A stretch of DNA of 49,938 bases from a virus, in IMG/VR virus record IMGVR_UViG_3300021375_000041, positions 1-49,938 of that record. One strand, written 5' to 3'. Below the pieces are notes generated by a model. That model did not search any database, was not told where the DNA came from, and was given only the letters and a program-made list of their open reading frames with translations. A program made the translations under genes and the position numbers. Every line of letters begins with the position of its first letter. The first letter of the stretch is position 1. Below are positions 16,988-26,735 of this stretch, in pieces.

Positions 16988-19327
16988 TTACTTACCTACT
17001 TTAACTTCAACATAACCTTCGCCATCAGTAGTCTTGTCTTCAATAGCAATACCAACATATGCTGTCATACGTGGGTCTACTGTTGATTCTGTCCATACTG
17101 TAGCAGTACCTGAAATATCAGATGCTACTAGGATGTCGCCTTTAGAAACTGTTCCAACAACTTTACATGGTACACGACCCTGTAGAGCGATGAAAGGATG
17201 AGTTTCTGAGTTACCAGCCGCATCGTTCATTGCGAATGCTGGCTTAGTAGAAACTACACCTGCAATCTTAGTTGAACCATAACCTACTGCTGAAGTAACT
17301 TCTGCTTCACCACCAAATGACATTACTGTACCTTCTTCATATGTTGCGTCAGCCGCATATCTTTCTGCAAGGTCGGCATATTTTGCATATGTCGCCGTAC
17401 CGTTGAAGTTAGTAAATGTTGCGTCACCGCCACCAGTGATGTCGTTACCACCCATTGCGATGTTACCAGACATTGTACCACCTGCTAGTGCTAGTTTAGT
17501 AGCAATAGAGTTAGTAACTGTTGTGCTAAAGTTTTCGTCATCACCTAAGGCTGCCGCTAATTCGTTCAGCGTATTCATTGCCGCTGGTGAACTATCAACT
17601 AATGCCGCAATTTCTGTATCTGCGTATGCTTTTGCATCTACTTCTGCCGTATCTGCATATGATTGATATGCTGATGTAATTGCAGTTTCACGTGCATCTG
17701 TATATGCTTTAACAGATTGTTGTGTAGGAACTTTAGTAGCACTATCTGAAGCCATGTTGTCTTCATCAATAACAAACGACATTGCCGCTGTTGTTGAATC
17801 TGATTCCATAACTGCACCGGCTGCCGCTACGTTAGTAGCATCAGTAACATCTGCTGTAGACTCGATAGCGTCTAATTTGCTATGGTCTGCATCAGTGAAT
17901 ACATTTGAGTCCGTTGCCGCTTCAACTGCCGCTCTGATTTCTGCATCAGTTTGGTCTGCTGTCGCACTTGCTTCGATACCATCTAGTTTAGAATGGTCTG
18001 CTGTTGTAAAGTTTTCGTCAGTTTGACTTGCTACAACAAAGTCTAAAGTACCATCAGCGTCATCATAAGTTACAGCAATACCTGTTTCAGTATTACCAGT
18101 AATCATTGCGCCAACAATATCTTGGACTGTTTCATCATTCATAGTGAATGACATAACACCAGTTGTTGAGTTGTAACTTAGCGAACCAGCGCCTGAAATT
18201 GCCGCTCTTGCTAATGTAGTTACTTCTGCGTCAGTTCTTTCTGTGAAAGATACAACGCCACCAGAATAACCCAAGTCGCCACTTACTGAGATAGCACCTT
18301 GTGCCAAAGCGTTAGTGAAGAACTTATTTGAGCCTTCTGTTAAGTCATCAGTGTCATGGTTAGCAATTGAAGATACTGTACCAGTTACGTCACCAGTTAA
18401 GTCACCTTCGAATGTTGCCGCTACAAATGTTTGTGAACCTACTGTCCACTTGTCACTTGTTTCGTCCCATAGTAACTGAACGTTTAATGAATCACCACGC
18501 TCAACATCAATACCAGCATTCTCTGAAGGAGTACCTGTAGTATCGTAGTTAAGAGCAATAATGTTATCACCAATTTCGACATTTGTTGAGTTTACTGTAG
18601 TTGTTGTACCAGAAACTGTTAAGTTACCGCCGACAGTTACGTTACTTGAGAATGCACCAGTAGAAAACGAGCCAGCATTAGAGCCGCCTGTTACTGCTGA
18701 AGCAGACGTTGAATCAACGTATGCTTTGTTTGCCGCATCAGTACTAGAAACCGGAGTTGCTAGTTCTTTAATCAAGTTAGAGTTCATGTCCATGTGGTCA
18801 CCAATTTGTAGGTCACCAGATGTTGCGTTAATCTCACCAGTAACTGAAATACCATTACCTGAAATTAGTTTTAGAGTACCTGTTCCACTTGTAGTGAACT
18901 TAAGGTCTTCGTTTGTGTCCGTTGTGATGTTAATCGAACCGGAATCATCTTCAATAACTTTTTTACCGTTAATGTATAATGAGCCTGGGCCAATATAAAC
19001 ATCTCTCCACATTTTTGTAGTTGAACCTAAGTCGTAAGTCACGTTTGCACTTGGCAAAATGTGACCAGTCATTGTTAGGTTTCCACCCATAGTTGTGGTA
19101 GATGTAACGGCTAGTGTTCCGCCAACTGTTACGTTACTTGAGAACGCACCCGTTGATGATGATACTGCGGCACCTTCTAGTGCCAGGGCGTATCCACCCG
19201 CTGTTGAACCATCGTGTACTACAACTGTCTTCTTAGTTGTATCTACAGTAACCTCACCCACTAAACCCGTGAATGAATTATGTTCTGTTGTTGTACCGCG
19301 ACGGAATTGGATTGCATATGCTGCCAT
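16988..19327 (-). CDS. Tail-fibre protein, 779 aa, with YADLAERY C-terminal domain
   Basis: Fibre-like protein. N-terminus MAAYAIQFRRGTTTEHNSFT, then GEVTVDTTKKTVVVHDGST, is the typical 'GRATP/HDG' head of marine fibres. It is followed by beta-strand repeats, one copy of the (I)GDNIIALNYD... WDETSDKW module (about residues 246-299), the NHDTDDLTEGSNKFF repeat, a helical coiled segment (about 480-600) and a C-terminal domain of about 130 residues beginning KYADLAERYAADATYEEGTV. The same C-terminal domain ends the 1037-aa protein, so the two are paralogues and could be alternative or stacked fibre subunits. It has a structured 240-nt leader with late motif GATAAATAC. Confidence 0.78.
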   Translation of the reverse strand: MAAYAIQFRRGTTTEHNSFTGLVGEVTVDTTKKTVVVHDGSTAGGYALALEGAAVSSSTGAFSSNVTVGGTLAVTSTTTMGGNLTMTGHILPSANVTYDLGSTTKMWRDVYIGPGSLYINGKKVIEDDSGSINITTDTNEDLKFTTSGTGTLKLISGNGISVTGEINATSGDLQIGDHMDMNSNLIKELATPVSSTDAANKAYVDSTSASAVTGGSNAGSFSTGAFSSNVTVGGNLTVSGTTTTVNSTNVEIGDNIIALNYDTTGTPSENAGIDVERGDSLNVQLLWDETSDKWTVGSQTFVAATFEGDLTGDVTGTVSSIANHDTDDLTEGSNKFFTNALAQGAISVSGDLGYSGGVVSFTERTDAEVTTLARAAISGAGSLSYNSTTGVMSFTMNDETVQDIVGAMITGNTETGIAVTYDDADGTLDFVVASQTDENFTTADHSKLDGIEASATADQTDAEIRAAVEAATDSNVFTDADHSKLDAIESTADVTDATNVAAAGAVMESDSTTAAMSFVIDEDNMASDSATKVPTQQSVKAYTDARETAITSAYQSYADTAEVDAKAYADTEIAALVDSSPAAMNTLNELAAALGDDENFSTTVTNSIATKLALAGGTMSGNIAMGGNDITGGGDATFTNFNGTATYAKYADLAERYAADATYEEGTVMSFGGEAEVTSAVGYGSTKIAGVVSTKPAFAMNDAAGNSETHPFIALQGRVPCKVVGTVSKGDILVASDISGTATVWTESTVDPRMTAYVGIAIEDKTTDGEGYVEVKVGK

Positions 19328-19565
19328 TTATTTCTCCCGTTTTATATTTTATAAAATATTCATTTAAAGAGTGTTTCCACTCCCTCAGTTAGTCTGAAGG
19401 ACTAACCTAGTAGAAAATTTAATACCTCCATCTAATTGCATATATGAATTCTCATAGAATTAATTTCGACATCTGATATAATAAGGATGTTCTTTCTCCT
19501 ACTTGATGCTGAAAGGTCCTTCACCTCTTTCGGCATTTGTTCGCAACAGTAAAACTGTTACAATA

Positions 19566-19574
19566 GTATTTATC
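19566..19574 (-). promoter_or_regulatory. Late promoter motif before the 779-aa fibre
   Basis: GATAAATAC on the minus strand, 240 bp upstream of the start. The leader contains hairpins at 19506-19536 (10 bp) and 19388-19406 (7 bp). No terminator separates it from the upstream 1037-aa gene. Confidence 0.6.
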
Positions 19575-19616
19575 GGATTAGTTAAAAAAGCAATACTTAC
19601 AGTTAATAAAAGAATA

Positions 19617-22600
19617 TTACAGAATTACAACTTCTATAACTTTTTTACCTGCTGTCAAGTCTGTTTCGATTGATTTGGCAAACACTGAACGACCTGTGTC
19701 ATTTTTGCCAACACTTTGTGCAAAGCCTGGCTCATTGTCTGCTGTTACGATTAAGTCACCCTTAGATACTGGACCAATTATCTGACACGGGACTCTTCCT
19801 CTTAATGCTACATAAGGATGTGTTTGTGAATTGCCTGCATCTGCATTTAACTTAAGTGCTGGATTAGTTGAGATTACGCCAGCAACTGAAACATCTTGTG
19901 CTTCTGTTGTTGTAGTAACTTCTGCTTCACCGCCAAACACTACAACTGTTCCTGCTTCATATATTCCATCGGCCGCATATCTTTCTGCTAAGTCGGCATA
20001 TGTTGCATGTACCGAATGTCCATATATGTTTGCGTATTTTTTAGTAGTGCTACCTAGGTTATAAGTGTTGTCAGTTGCTGGAATTATATTTCCCGTAATG
20101 TCTGTTGATGTGTTTGTATCAGTACTGCTAATAGTAAAGTTAGGATATGTTCCTGTAATCGTTGTTGCACCAGAACCTGTTAATGATACTGTTTGGTCTG
20201 GAGAATAGTTACTTGCGTGAATTGTTCCCGCACTCGCTTGTGTCCAATCAATGTGTTCATTTGCTACAAATCCTGATAAACTGTCATGGTTTAGTGCCGA
20301 AATTGCGTTAGTCAATTCAGTATCAGTAGCCATTGCGTTTTCAATTTCTACTAATGTATCAAAGGCCGCTGATGCTCCGCCAACTAATGCATCAATTTTT
20401 AATTGTGCCCTAATGTCTGCTCTTGCATCTGCTCTTGCATCTGTGTAGTATAAGTTTGTTCCTTCACTTAAGTTAGTTGTTGATTTTGTTGCTAATCTGT
20501 TATCAAAATCTGAAGTGAATGTTGTGTAAACTGTATCTGTATCGGTGTAATTACTTGCGTGTATAGTTCCCGCACTTGCTGTTGTCCAATCAATGTGTTC
20601 GTCTGCTACGAAACCAGTTAAGTCATCGTGTGTGAAGTCTGAACTTACATAGGTTGTATCAGTGTCGTTAGCCCAAACTAAATCGCCAGAGCCATCAGTC
20701 TTCATTACTTGATTTGCTGTTCCGTCTGCCGCTGGGAATTTGTAAATTAATGCACCGACATTGTTCATCAATCGTAGTCTTCCGTCTGTTGCTGAACCCA
20801 CTGCGATAGATACCTCGTTTCCAGTGCCTGAGTTACCAGTTAATACAACTGGAACATCAGTTATAGTTGATGCTGAAAGATATGAAGTTCCGTCAATCGT
20901 AATCGTTGTTAATCCAGAAAGTATAGATTTATTAGTAGGTTCATCATAGATGAAAGTTCCGACCACTTCGCCAGTAGATAATCCCGCGGTGAAGTTTAAG
21001 TCACCCATTGCGAATATATCATTAGAAGACGATGTTAAAGAGAAACTTTCTGCCGTCATAGTAATACCAGTTTCAGAGAATGTAGAAGTACCCCATTCAA
21101 AAATTGCTGTTTGGGCTGATGCCGCTATTACATCAATGACATCTCCTGCACTCACATCATGTGTCCAGAAAACAATTTTATAACTTGTGCCACCTAAACT
21201 AGTAACTGTCACATGGTCTTTATCGATATAAAAACCGTTAGCATCTCTAAGTTGAATAGTAGAACTACTAAGTGCGGTAGCACTCGTTACTGTCATTTCG
21301 CCATAGGCGTATTGCTTAAAGTAAATATCAGCGTCAAGTGAGTTTATTGGAAATGTTGCGTCTGTTGGTAATGTAAATGTATATTCGTCTGTTGGCGGAG
21401 AATAAACAATAACCATATTGTTTTGTTCTGCACTATCAGATACATCTCTCCAAACAAAATTACTAGATGTTGCTGCCGCACCAAAATAAGTTAATGATAT
21501 CTCGCCTTTAAATGCTAGATTAGTTATTTCAGTACTTGAAAGTGTTATATAACTGCTTACCGCATTTGCGACATCTGCCTGTGTATTAACTGTAACTGTA
21601 GTGTTAGATAAATTTGTCTCAGTTGATGCACCCACTGTACCTTGTGCTGTTACTGGCGTTAATGTGGTTGTTAATGAAACTGTTGGGTCAGTTGTAGTAA
21701 GGTCAAATGTATTTAAATCTAAAGTACCACCTAACTGCGGTGATGTATCTTCTACAAGATTGTTTATTGAAACTGCTTGTGTTCTAGCATCAGTATAATA
21801 TAAGTTTGTTGTACCTTCTGATAAATCATCTGTATCTTTGGCAGTGAATGCTGTGTTGAAATCTGCTTGACTAAAACTTTCTCCTGGAACAAAGTTACTA
21901 CCATTCCATATGATAGTTTGACCTGTTGTAGGAGCCGCTGTGGTAGTATCTACATCATTTAATGCGTCTATACTATGATTGGCAAGACTGCTTGTAGTAG
22001 TTGGAGTGCCCGTAAAATTATTATAATCTAAGTAATATGACCCTGTTTGGCCATCTAATGTTTCTATAAAATTAGAGTCTGCTTGTAGTTGGGCATATCT
22101 TGCATCAACTCTCGCTTGAGTATAATAAAGATTACTTGTGCCTTCTGTTAAATCATCTGTATCGTGGTTAGCGATACTAGTAACTGTACCGGTTACTGCT
22201 CCTGATATCGTAGTTGCGTTTAAAGTTGTGAAAGTACCAGCGGCAGGTGTAGTTGCGCCGATTACTGTAGCGTCTATATTTCCTGGACCATTGATATCTA
22301 TGTCTGCAAATGTTGATAGACCCATAGAGGTAACATTACCAGATAAATCACCAGTAAATGCACCAATCACATTAGTTGTAGTAATTACATTTGCTACAAG
22401 GTCTGCACTTGCAGAGCCAACTTTTAATTCGAATTTGTCGGCAGTTTCATTCCAAAGAATAGATGCGTTATCACTTGTTCCTCTTTCAATTTCGATACCA
22501 CCATTTTCTGTTGGTGTACCGGTTACATTTGAATTGACGAGGAGTATATTGTCAGCAATCGTTACAGTTTCGGACTCTACTACAGTTTGAGTTCCGGAAA

Positions 22601-22730
22601 CAGTCAGATTACCATCAATTTTTAGTGTACCATTTTTAGGTTTGATTACGGCATTACTTGCGCCGTTATCTAAAATTAATGTTTCGCCTTTGAGAAATAA
22701 TTTATCACCAAATTTAATCTGTTCTGCCAT
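19617..22730 (-). CDS. Tail-fibre protein, 1037 aa, with YADLAERY C-terminal domain
   Basis: Fibre-like protein. It begins MAEQIKFGDKLFLKGETLIL and carries, at about residues 52-110, the shared module (IADNILLVNSN... WNETADKFELKVG). Repeats of NHDTDDLTEGTSNLYYTQAR, and variants with LSEGTNLYYTDARADARADI, occur at least four times and look like registers of a trimeric shaft. The C-terminus from about residue 905 (YADLAERYAADGIYEAGTVV) is paralogous to the 779-aa fibre. Length and composition fit a long fibre subunit. Late promoter directly upstream; the gp23 terminator lies just before it, so it is transcribed independently of the head genes. Confidence 0.78.
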   Translation of the reverse strand: MAEQIKFGDKLFLKGETLILDNGASNAVIKPKNGTLKIDGNLTVSGTQTVVESETVTIADNILLVNSNVTGTPTENGGIEIERGTSDNASILWNETADKFELKVGSASADLVANVITTTNVIGAFTGDLSGNVTSMGLSTFADIDINGPGNIDATVIGATTPAAGTFTTLNATTISGAVTGTVTSIANHDTDDLTEGTSNLYYTQARVDARYAQLQADSNFIETLDGQTGSYYLDYNNFTGTPTTTSSLANHSIDALNDVDTTTAAPTTGQTIIWNGSNFVPGESFSQADFNTAFTAKDTDDLSEGTTNLYYTDARTQAVSINNLVEDTSPQLGGTLDLNTFDLTTTDPTVSLTTTLTPVTAQGTVGASTETNLSNTTVTVNTQADVANAVSSYITLSSTEITNLAFKGEISLTYFGAAATSSNFVWRDVSDSAEQNNMVIVYSPPTDEYTFTLPTDATFPINSLDADIYFKQYAYGEMTVTSATALSSSTIQLRDANGFYIDKDHVTVTSLGGTSYKIVFWTHDVSAGDVIDVIAASAQTAIFEWGTSTFSETGITMTAESFSLTSSSNDIFAMGDLNFTAGLSTGEVVGTFIYDEPTNKSILSGLTTITIDGTSYLSASTITDVPVVLTGNSGTGNEVSIAVGSATDGRLRLMNNVGALIYKFPAADGTANQVMKTDGSGDLVWANDTDTTYVSSDFTHDDLTGFVADEHIDWTTASAGTIHASNYTDTDTVYTTFTSDFDNRLATKSTTNLSEGTNLYYTDARADARADIRAQLKIDALVGGASAAFDTLVEIENAMATDTELTNAISALNHDSLSGFVANEHIDWTQASAGTIHASNYSPDQTVSLTGSGATTITGTYPNFTISSTDTNTSTDITGNIIPATDNTYNLGSTTKKYANIYGHSVHATYADLAERYAADGIYEAGTVVVFGGEAEVTTTTEAQDVSVAGVISTNPALKLNADAGNSQTHPYVALRGRVPCQIIGPVSKGDLIVTADNEPGFAQSVGKNDTGRSVFAKSIETDLTAGKKVIEVVIL

Positions 22731-22768
22731 TGTATTCTTCCAAAAAAATAAACTTTATAATGTTAATT

Positions 22769-22777
22769 GTATTTATC
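22769..22777 (-). promoter_or_regulatory. Late promoter motif before the 1037-aa fibre
   Basis: GATAAATAC on the minus strand, 39 bp upstream of the start codon. Confidence 0.65.
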
Positions 22778-22803
22778 TTTATAGCAGGCAAACGGGCAAT
22801 AAA

Positions 22804-22825
22804 AAAGCCACCCGAAGGTGGCTTT
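22804..22825 (-). terminator. Terminator after major capsid gene
   Basis: Nine-base-pair stem AAAGCCACC/GGTGGCTTT with a stable CGAA (TTCG on the transcript strand) tetraloop, 30 bp after the gp23 stop; the transcript continues into TTTTTT. Confidence 0.92.
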
Positions 22826-22854
22826 CTATATTCAATTTATAATATAATAAAATA

Positions 22855-24009
22855 TTATAGGAATGAAAGGTTTGACATAGCAATTTTTGAAACATAGTCA
22901 GCCGCATTACCAAGTGATGATGCAGTGTTGTTTAGTTCAACATAACCATAACGAGTCATGAATGATACTACTGGCTCAAAAGTGCCTGGGTCAACCACAA
23001 CGCCTGATGACATTAATGGAACGTACGGGCAATAGAACGCAGCCGCGTCAATTTCGCCTTGACCTTTATAACCAAGAAGTACTGGTGTAGCATCGTTGGC
23101 ATAAGTGTTTACGTAAATACGCATAGTACCGTTTAGAGTACCAACAAACTTAGTGTTTGTAGGTGCTTCGAAAGTACCTTCAGTAGTACGAGCAAATGCT
23201 GATGTAGTTGCTGACTGTAGCACTGTAAGTGCCGCAGGTGAAACAACTGCCCAGTTTGCCGCGCCTCTACGAGTGCGTTGTGCAATTAAGTTTGCTTCTC
23301 TGTTCATCATAGTTGCAAGTGCCGCATGTTCGTCACCAACAAATGTTGGAGTACCTGTTGCTTGAGTCTGGTCATATGACGCAGAACCTGTTGCTAGGTT
23401 ACCTAATGATGTTAAGATTTCTTGGTCAATTTCAGCAGTGATTTCCATAGCAAGTGCTGCCATGATTTCTGCTTCAACATCCAAACCGTGCATTGAATTA
23501 GCATCTTGTGCCGCTTCAAATGTCCAACGTGCTGATAACTTACGTGTCTTCGCTTCAACTGTTTGCTTTAACACTTGAATTGACATTTTGTTACCTGCAT
23601 CGCCTTCCATTGACGAAGTAGACGCCGGAGCGTTTGTACCGTCGCCAGAATATGCTGTAGCAATATCAAAAGGTGATAGTGCTTCTGAACCTGCTGTAGT
23701 TGAACCTACAGTTTCAGCATATCTTACACGTAGTGTATGGATTTGTCCTACTGGACCAGTCATTGGTTGAACACCAATAATTTCGTTTGCAATTACAGTT
23801 GGCATAACACGTCTAATGATTGGTAAAATAACTTTGTTCAATGTAGCAATATTACCAGCCTGTGATGCACCTGCTGTAGCACTTTCTGTAAGTGCTGATT
23901 TTGTGTTTTCTAAAACTGAAGACATTACGTCACGTTTGTTACCTTCTAGACCGTCTAGTAAAGTTTCACGTGTAGTGTCCCAATTATTTCCTTCGAAAAG
24001 ATTTTCCAT
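22855..24009 (-). CDS. 23: Major capsid protein gp23
   Basis: Main shell protein of the T4-type head (HK97 fold). Recognisable segments: NKVILPIIRRVMPTVIANEI, GPVGQIHTLRVRYAE, VEAKTRKLSARWTFEAAQD and YVPLMSSGVVVDPGTFEPVV. At 384 aa it is clearly shorter than T4 gp23 (521 aa), lacking much of the insertion domain, as in other marine relatives. A plausible gp21 cleavage site is L-T-E42/S43, at the end of the charged N-terminal region (inference from the I/L-x-E rule). It has a good ribosome-binding site (AGGAGAGAAAG), follows gp22 by 22 bp, and is followed by a strong terminator. Confidence 0.95.
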   Translation of the reverse strand: MENLFEGNNWDTTRETLLDGLEGNKRDVMSSVLENTKSALTESATAGASQAGNIATLNKVILPIIRRVMPTVIANEIIGVQPMTGPVGQIHTLRVRYAETVGSTTAGSEALSPFDIATAYSGDGTNAPASTSSMEGDAGNKMSIQVLKQTVEAKTRKLSARWTFEAAQDANSMHGLDVEAEIMAALAMEITAEIDQEILTSLGNLATGSASYDQTQATGTPTFVGDEHAALATMMNREANLIAQRTRRGAANWAVVSPAALTVLQSATTSAFARTTEGTFEAPTNTKFVGTLNGTMRIYVNTYANDATPVLLGYKGQGEIDAAAFYCPYVPLMSSGVVVDPGTFEPVVSFMTRYGYVELNNTASSLGNAADYVSKIAMSNLSFL

Positions 24010-24031
24010 CTTTCTCTCCTGTTTCTGGTTA

Positions 24032-25150
24032 TTATTTAAGTCCAGCCAATTTCTTTAACTGGATTATATTGGCATCGCTACCCTGTGATGGTGACGCTGA
24101 AGTTACTACTTCTTCGTCTCTATCGCCAGTGTGTTCTGTTACTTTGCCTTCATTTAACGATTGTTTTGCCTCTGATGAGACTGTCTCATTCAAAACTGCA
24201 GGTAAATACTTCTTAAATGCAGATTTTAAATTAGTTGTTTTTACTGTTTCAAGTAAGTCAACCATTACTGTACGCTTTTCTTTGCCTAGAGGCGATAAAA
24301 GACTTTCCATGACCTTGTTTCGGTCCATTCTGTCTTCTAACACTTTCTGTGCAGTTTCGGCGCTTGTAATTGCTGATTCTTTCTCAGTAATTGTGTCTTC
24401 TAACTTCGCAATCTTAGTAGCGGATTCTTCTAATTTCTTAGACATCTTAGCAACTTCAGTACCTTCACTTAATTGTGAGGTCATGAATTCGCCTGCGAAT
24501 GTATCAAAAATCTTACGGCCAAACTCGTTTTCTTTCGCCGCTTGGATGTCCTCTTTAAGAACAGCCAATTCAGAACGTAGAGCAGTATCAATTGTCTTTT
24601 CGACTAATTCTGCTGAACGCTTGATAAATGAATTCTTAGTTTTAGTAAGAATTTCTTTACCTTCTGCTACCATGCGTACTTTAGTTTCCACTAAATCACG
24701 CTTATCATCGTGGAACTCTGCCAATTCACGTGAAAGTTGTTTAACAACGAATTCTTTAGTTCTACCTAAATGTTCGTTAACTTTCTTGCGGTCGGCTCTA
24801 AGTTCTTTGACTTCATTTGCTAATTGAGAAGTAATGAATTTTTCAAGGATTGATGCATGTTCAGAAATTGCTTTCTTATATGCAACACGCTCTGCGATTA
24901 GGGCTTCACGGTCTGTTTTAAACTCATCCATTTCAGTTTTGATTGCAGTTGAAAGCATGTTATCCATTGCTTCAACAATCACTGATTTGTCGTGTTCAAA
25001 CTTCTGTGCAAACTCTTCACGCAACTCGGCTGTTATCTCCTCTCTTGCTTCATTTATTTGTGCTTCCCAAGCCTCTGAAATTTGAGTAGAAACTTCTTCA
25101 CTCAAAACATCAGACTCAAGAAGGCCAGCAAGGATTTCATTTTGTGCCAT
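24032..25150 (-). CDS. 22: Prohead scaffolding protein gp22
   Basis: Core scaffold of the prohead, degraded by gp21 during maturation. The 372-aa sequence is almost entirely charged alpha-helix with heptad patterns (for example EIDEFKTD-like and LEESATKIAKLEDTITEKES), begins MAQNEILAGLLESDVLSEEV and ends in a flexible acidic tail GSDANIIQLKKLAGLK, all usual for T4-type gp22; T4 gp22 is 269 aa. Position between gp21 and gp23 is the conserved T4 order. No separate promoter was seen, so it is read with gp21 and gp23. Confidence 0.88.
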   Translation of the reverse strand: MAQNEILAGLLESDVLSEEVSTQISEAWEAQINEAREEITAELREEFAQKFEHDKSVIVEAMDNMLSTAIKTEMDEFKTDREALIAERVAYKKAISEHASILEKFITSQLANEVKELRADRKKVNEHLGRTKEFVVKQLSRELAEFHDDKRDLVETKVRMVAEGKEILTKTKNSFIKRSAELVEKTIDTALRSELAVLKEDIQAAKENEFGRKIFDTFAGEFMTSQLSEGTEVAKMSKKLEESATKIAKLEDTITEKESAITSAETAQKVLEDRMDRNKVMESLLSPLGKEKRTVMVDLLETVKTTNLKSAFKKYLPAVLNETVSSEAKQSLNEGKVTEHTGDRDEEVVTSASPSQGSDANIIQLKKLAGLK

Positions 25151-25170
25151 TGTTGGTTCTCCTTCTTCTA

Positions 25171-25800
25171 TTAAAGTTTAAGTTCTCTTATGAACTTAAC
25201 TATTTCTTTTGACAAGTACTTTTGTGCTGTCTTGTCGTGTTGAACACTCTGTGCTAACTTCCATGTATCAAAGCCGCCATTCATGTTCATTAATCCTTCG
25301 TATATTGCTTTTGGATATGCATCCGGGGCACTTGGCTGTGCCACAATATCAACCGTGATAATTTCATAATTGCTCACTTTGCCACTATTGTCAACTTCAC
25401 CAGAACCACGAGACGAGACACCTAAAGTGGCACCTGATTCGATTAATGTTCTAATAATGTTGCCCATTGGCGTAGGAACAATTTTAAGTTTACCAAATCC
25501 GTCTGCACCGTCCATCCACATATTTTCAATAATGTGTGATACTCGGTCAACGTTGACTGTTAATTCAGGTGGATGGTCGCATTCGCCTAAAACTGGAAAT
25601 CCTTCCTTAATTCTTTGTTGGACTGATTCCACTGCTTTTTGAATTTCGTTCACAGGATACATTCTTTGGTTAGCATTTTTGACGTTACCCTGTACAAAAA
25701 TACCTTCCATAAACATATTCTTTTCACCTGACTCGTTCTCAACAATACGTGATTTAACGTTTGCTTGATTATGTGTATATTTTTCAATAAGAACTGTCAT
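25171..25800 (-). CDS. 21: Prohead core protease gp21
   Basis: Serine protease that matures the prohead by cleaving gp23 and the scaffold. Catalytic residues of the herpesvirus-assemblin-like fold are visible: H76 in GECDHPPEL, S129/S130 in LGVSSRGSG and D151 in TVDIVAQPSAPDA. Length 209 aa equals T4 gp21 (212 aa). It has TAGGAGAAA before the ATG and lies 27 bp after the acidic core protein. The catalytic set is complete, so it should be active. Confidence 0.93.
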   Translation of the reverse strand: MTVLIEKYTHNQANVKSRIVENESGEKNMFMEGIFVQGNVKNANQRMYPVNEIQKAVESVQQRIKEGFPVLGECDHPPELTVNVDRVSHIIENMWMDGADGFGKLKIVPTPMGNIIRTLIESGATLGVSSRGSGEVDNSGKVSNYEIITVDIVAQPSAPDAYPKAIYEGLMNMNGGFDTWKLAQSVQHDKTAQKYLSKEIVKFIRELKL

Positions 25801-25827
25801 TGGTTTCTCCTAAAAAGATTTTATTAC

Positions 25828-26616
25828 TTAGGCTTTTTTCGGCGCTGGCGCTTTTTTATTGCCAACTGTGTTTACATTGCCTGTTTTCATATCTTCTGCT
25901 GATGCTGAACCGCCTGATGTGTTACCATCGTTTTGTCCAACTGGTGCCGCACCACTTTCGTCTGCGCCGCCATCTTTGGCTACTGGTGAAGAACCTTCTC
26001 CATCATCGCCTTCTTTAGCAGTTGCTGGAATAGTATACTCTTCCAACTTCTCTTCTTCTTCTTCGTCTAAGTCTTCAGATGCCGCTTCTTCAACTGGTTC
26101 ATCAGTTTCTTCTGCTTCTTCGAAAGTTTCTTCAACTGACTCTTCCATTTCAGGCTCTTCGATATCTAAATCGATGCCGTCCATATCCATGTCTTCTTCG
26201 CCTTCATCTTCTGCATCATCTTCGCCAGACATAATTTTTTCAAATTCTGCTTCTAGGTCTGATAGTGCTGACTCTAAATCTTCAACTCTGTCTTCGATTT
26301 CTTCTTCCGGTGCTTCTTCATCACTCATTTCTAAGTCATCAACAGCCTCTTCATCAGAAACATCTTCGTCATCAAAGATTTCTTCATTTTCAATTTCGTC
26401 AGAATCTTCTTCGATATCATCTACCAAAGATTCGACTTCTTCTGATTCTTCAATTTCCTCAAGTTCTTCTTCTACAACGGTGTCGCTTTCGTTAAGAGAA
26501 TCCTCATGGATTTGTCGTGCTTGTTCAACAACAAAGTCGTGTAAAAGCGATTCTGCTTTTGCATTTTCTTCGTTGATTAACAATTCTAGCACTTGTTCTA
26601 GTGTACTTCTGGACAT
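25828..26616 (-). CDS. Acidic prohead core protein (gp67-like)
   Basis: The first 45 residues form a helix (MSRSTLEQVLELLINEENAK...), followed by about 150 residues dominated by Glu and Asp and a C-terminal Gly/Ala/Lys tail ending KKAPAPKKA. This is the architecture of T4 gp67, a short helical domain plus acidic tail, and the gene lies between portal and protease where T4 has 67 and 68. At 262 aa it is over three times longer than T4 gp67 (80 aa). It is probably a scaffold/core protein processed by gp21. It has its own CATAAATAC late motif, and a GCCGCA/TGTGGC hairpin sits 30 bases before the ATG. Confidence 0.6.
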   Translation of the reverse strand: MSRSTLEQVLELLINEENAKAESLLHDFVVEQARQIHEDSLNESDTVVEEELEEIEESEEVESLVDDIEEDSDEIENEEIFDDEDVSDEEAVDDLEMSDEEAPEEEIEDRVEDLESALSDLEAEFEKIMSGEDDAEDEGEEDMDMDGIDLDIEEPEMEESVEETFEEAEETDEPVEEAASEDLDEEEEEKLEEYTIPATAKEGDDGEGSSPVAKDGGADESGAAPVGQNDGNTSGGSASAEDMKTGNVNTVGNKKAPAPKKA

Positions 26617-26726
26617 TATAAGTCTCCTTATTAATCTTATTCATAGCCACAAGGTGCGGCGGTTATAGAAACGAACATATATCATACCAGTTAGCAAGTA
26701 AAAGATATGATTTGTTTCATACACAA

Positions 26727-26735
26727 GTATTTATG
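26727..26735 (-). promoter_or_regulatory. Late promoter motif before the acidic core protein
   Basis: CATAAATAC on the minus strand, 111 bp upstream of the start. Just upstream of it lies a perfect CGTATATT/AATATACG hairpin (26748-26766). Confidence 0.55.

Noticed and set aside
20251-22590. Several 60-150-codon plus-strand frames across the fibre genes
   Set aside because: They are antisense shadows of long valine/threonine-rich minus-strand genes and have no ribosome-binding sites.
24010-24060. Late promoter directly before gp23
   Set aside because: Only a weak CTTAAATAAT is present in the gp22-gp23 junction; it departs from the motif seen elsewhere.
25859-26668. 269-codon serine-rich plus-strand frame
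   Set aside because: It mirrors the Glu/Asp-rich codons of the acidic core protein; the minus-strand frame has the ribosome-binding site and the T4 gene order.
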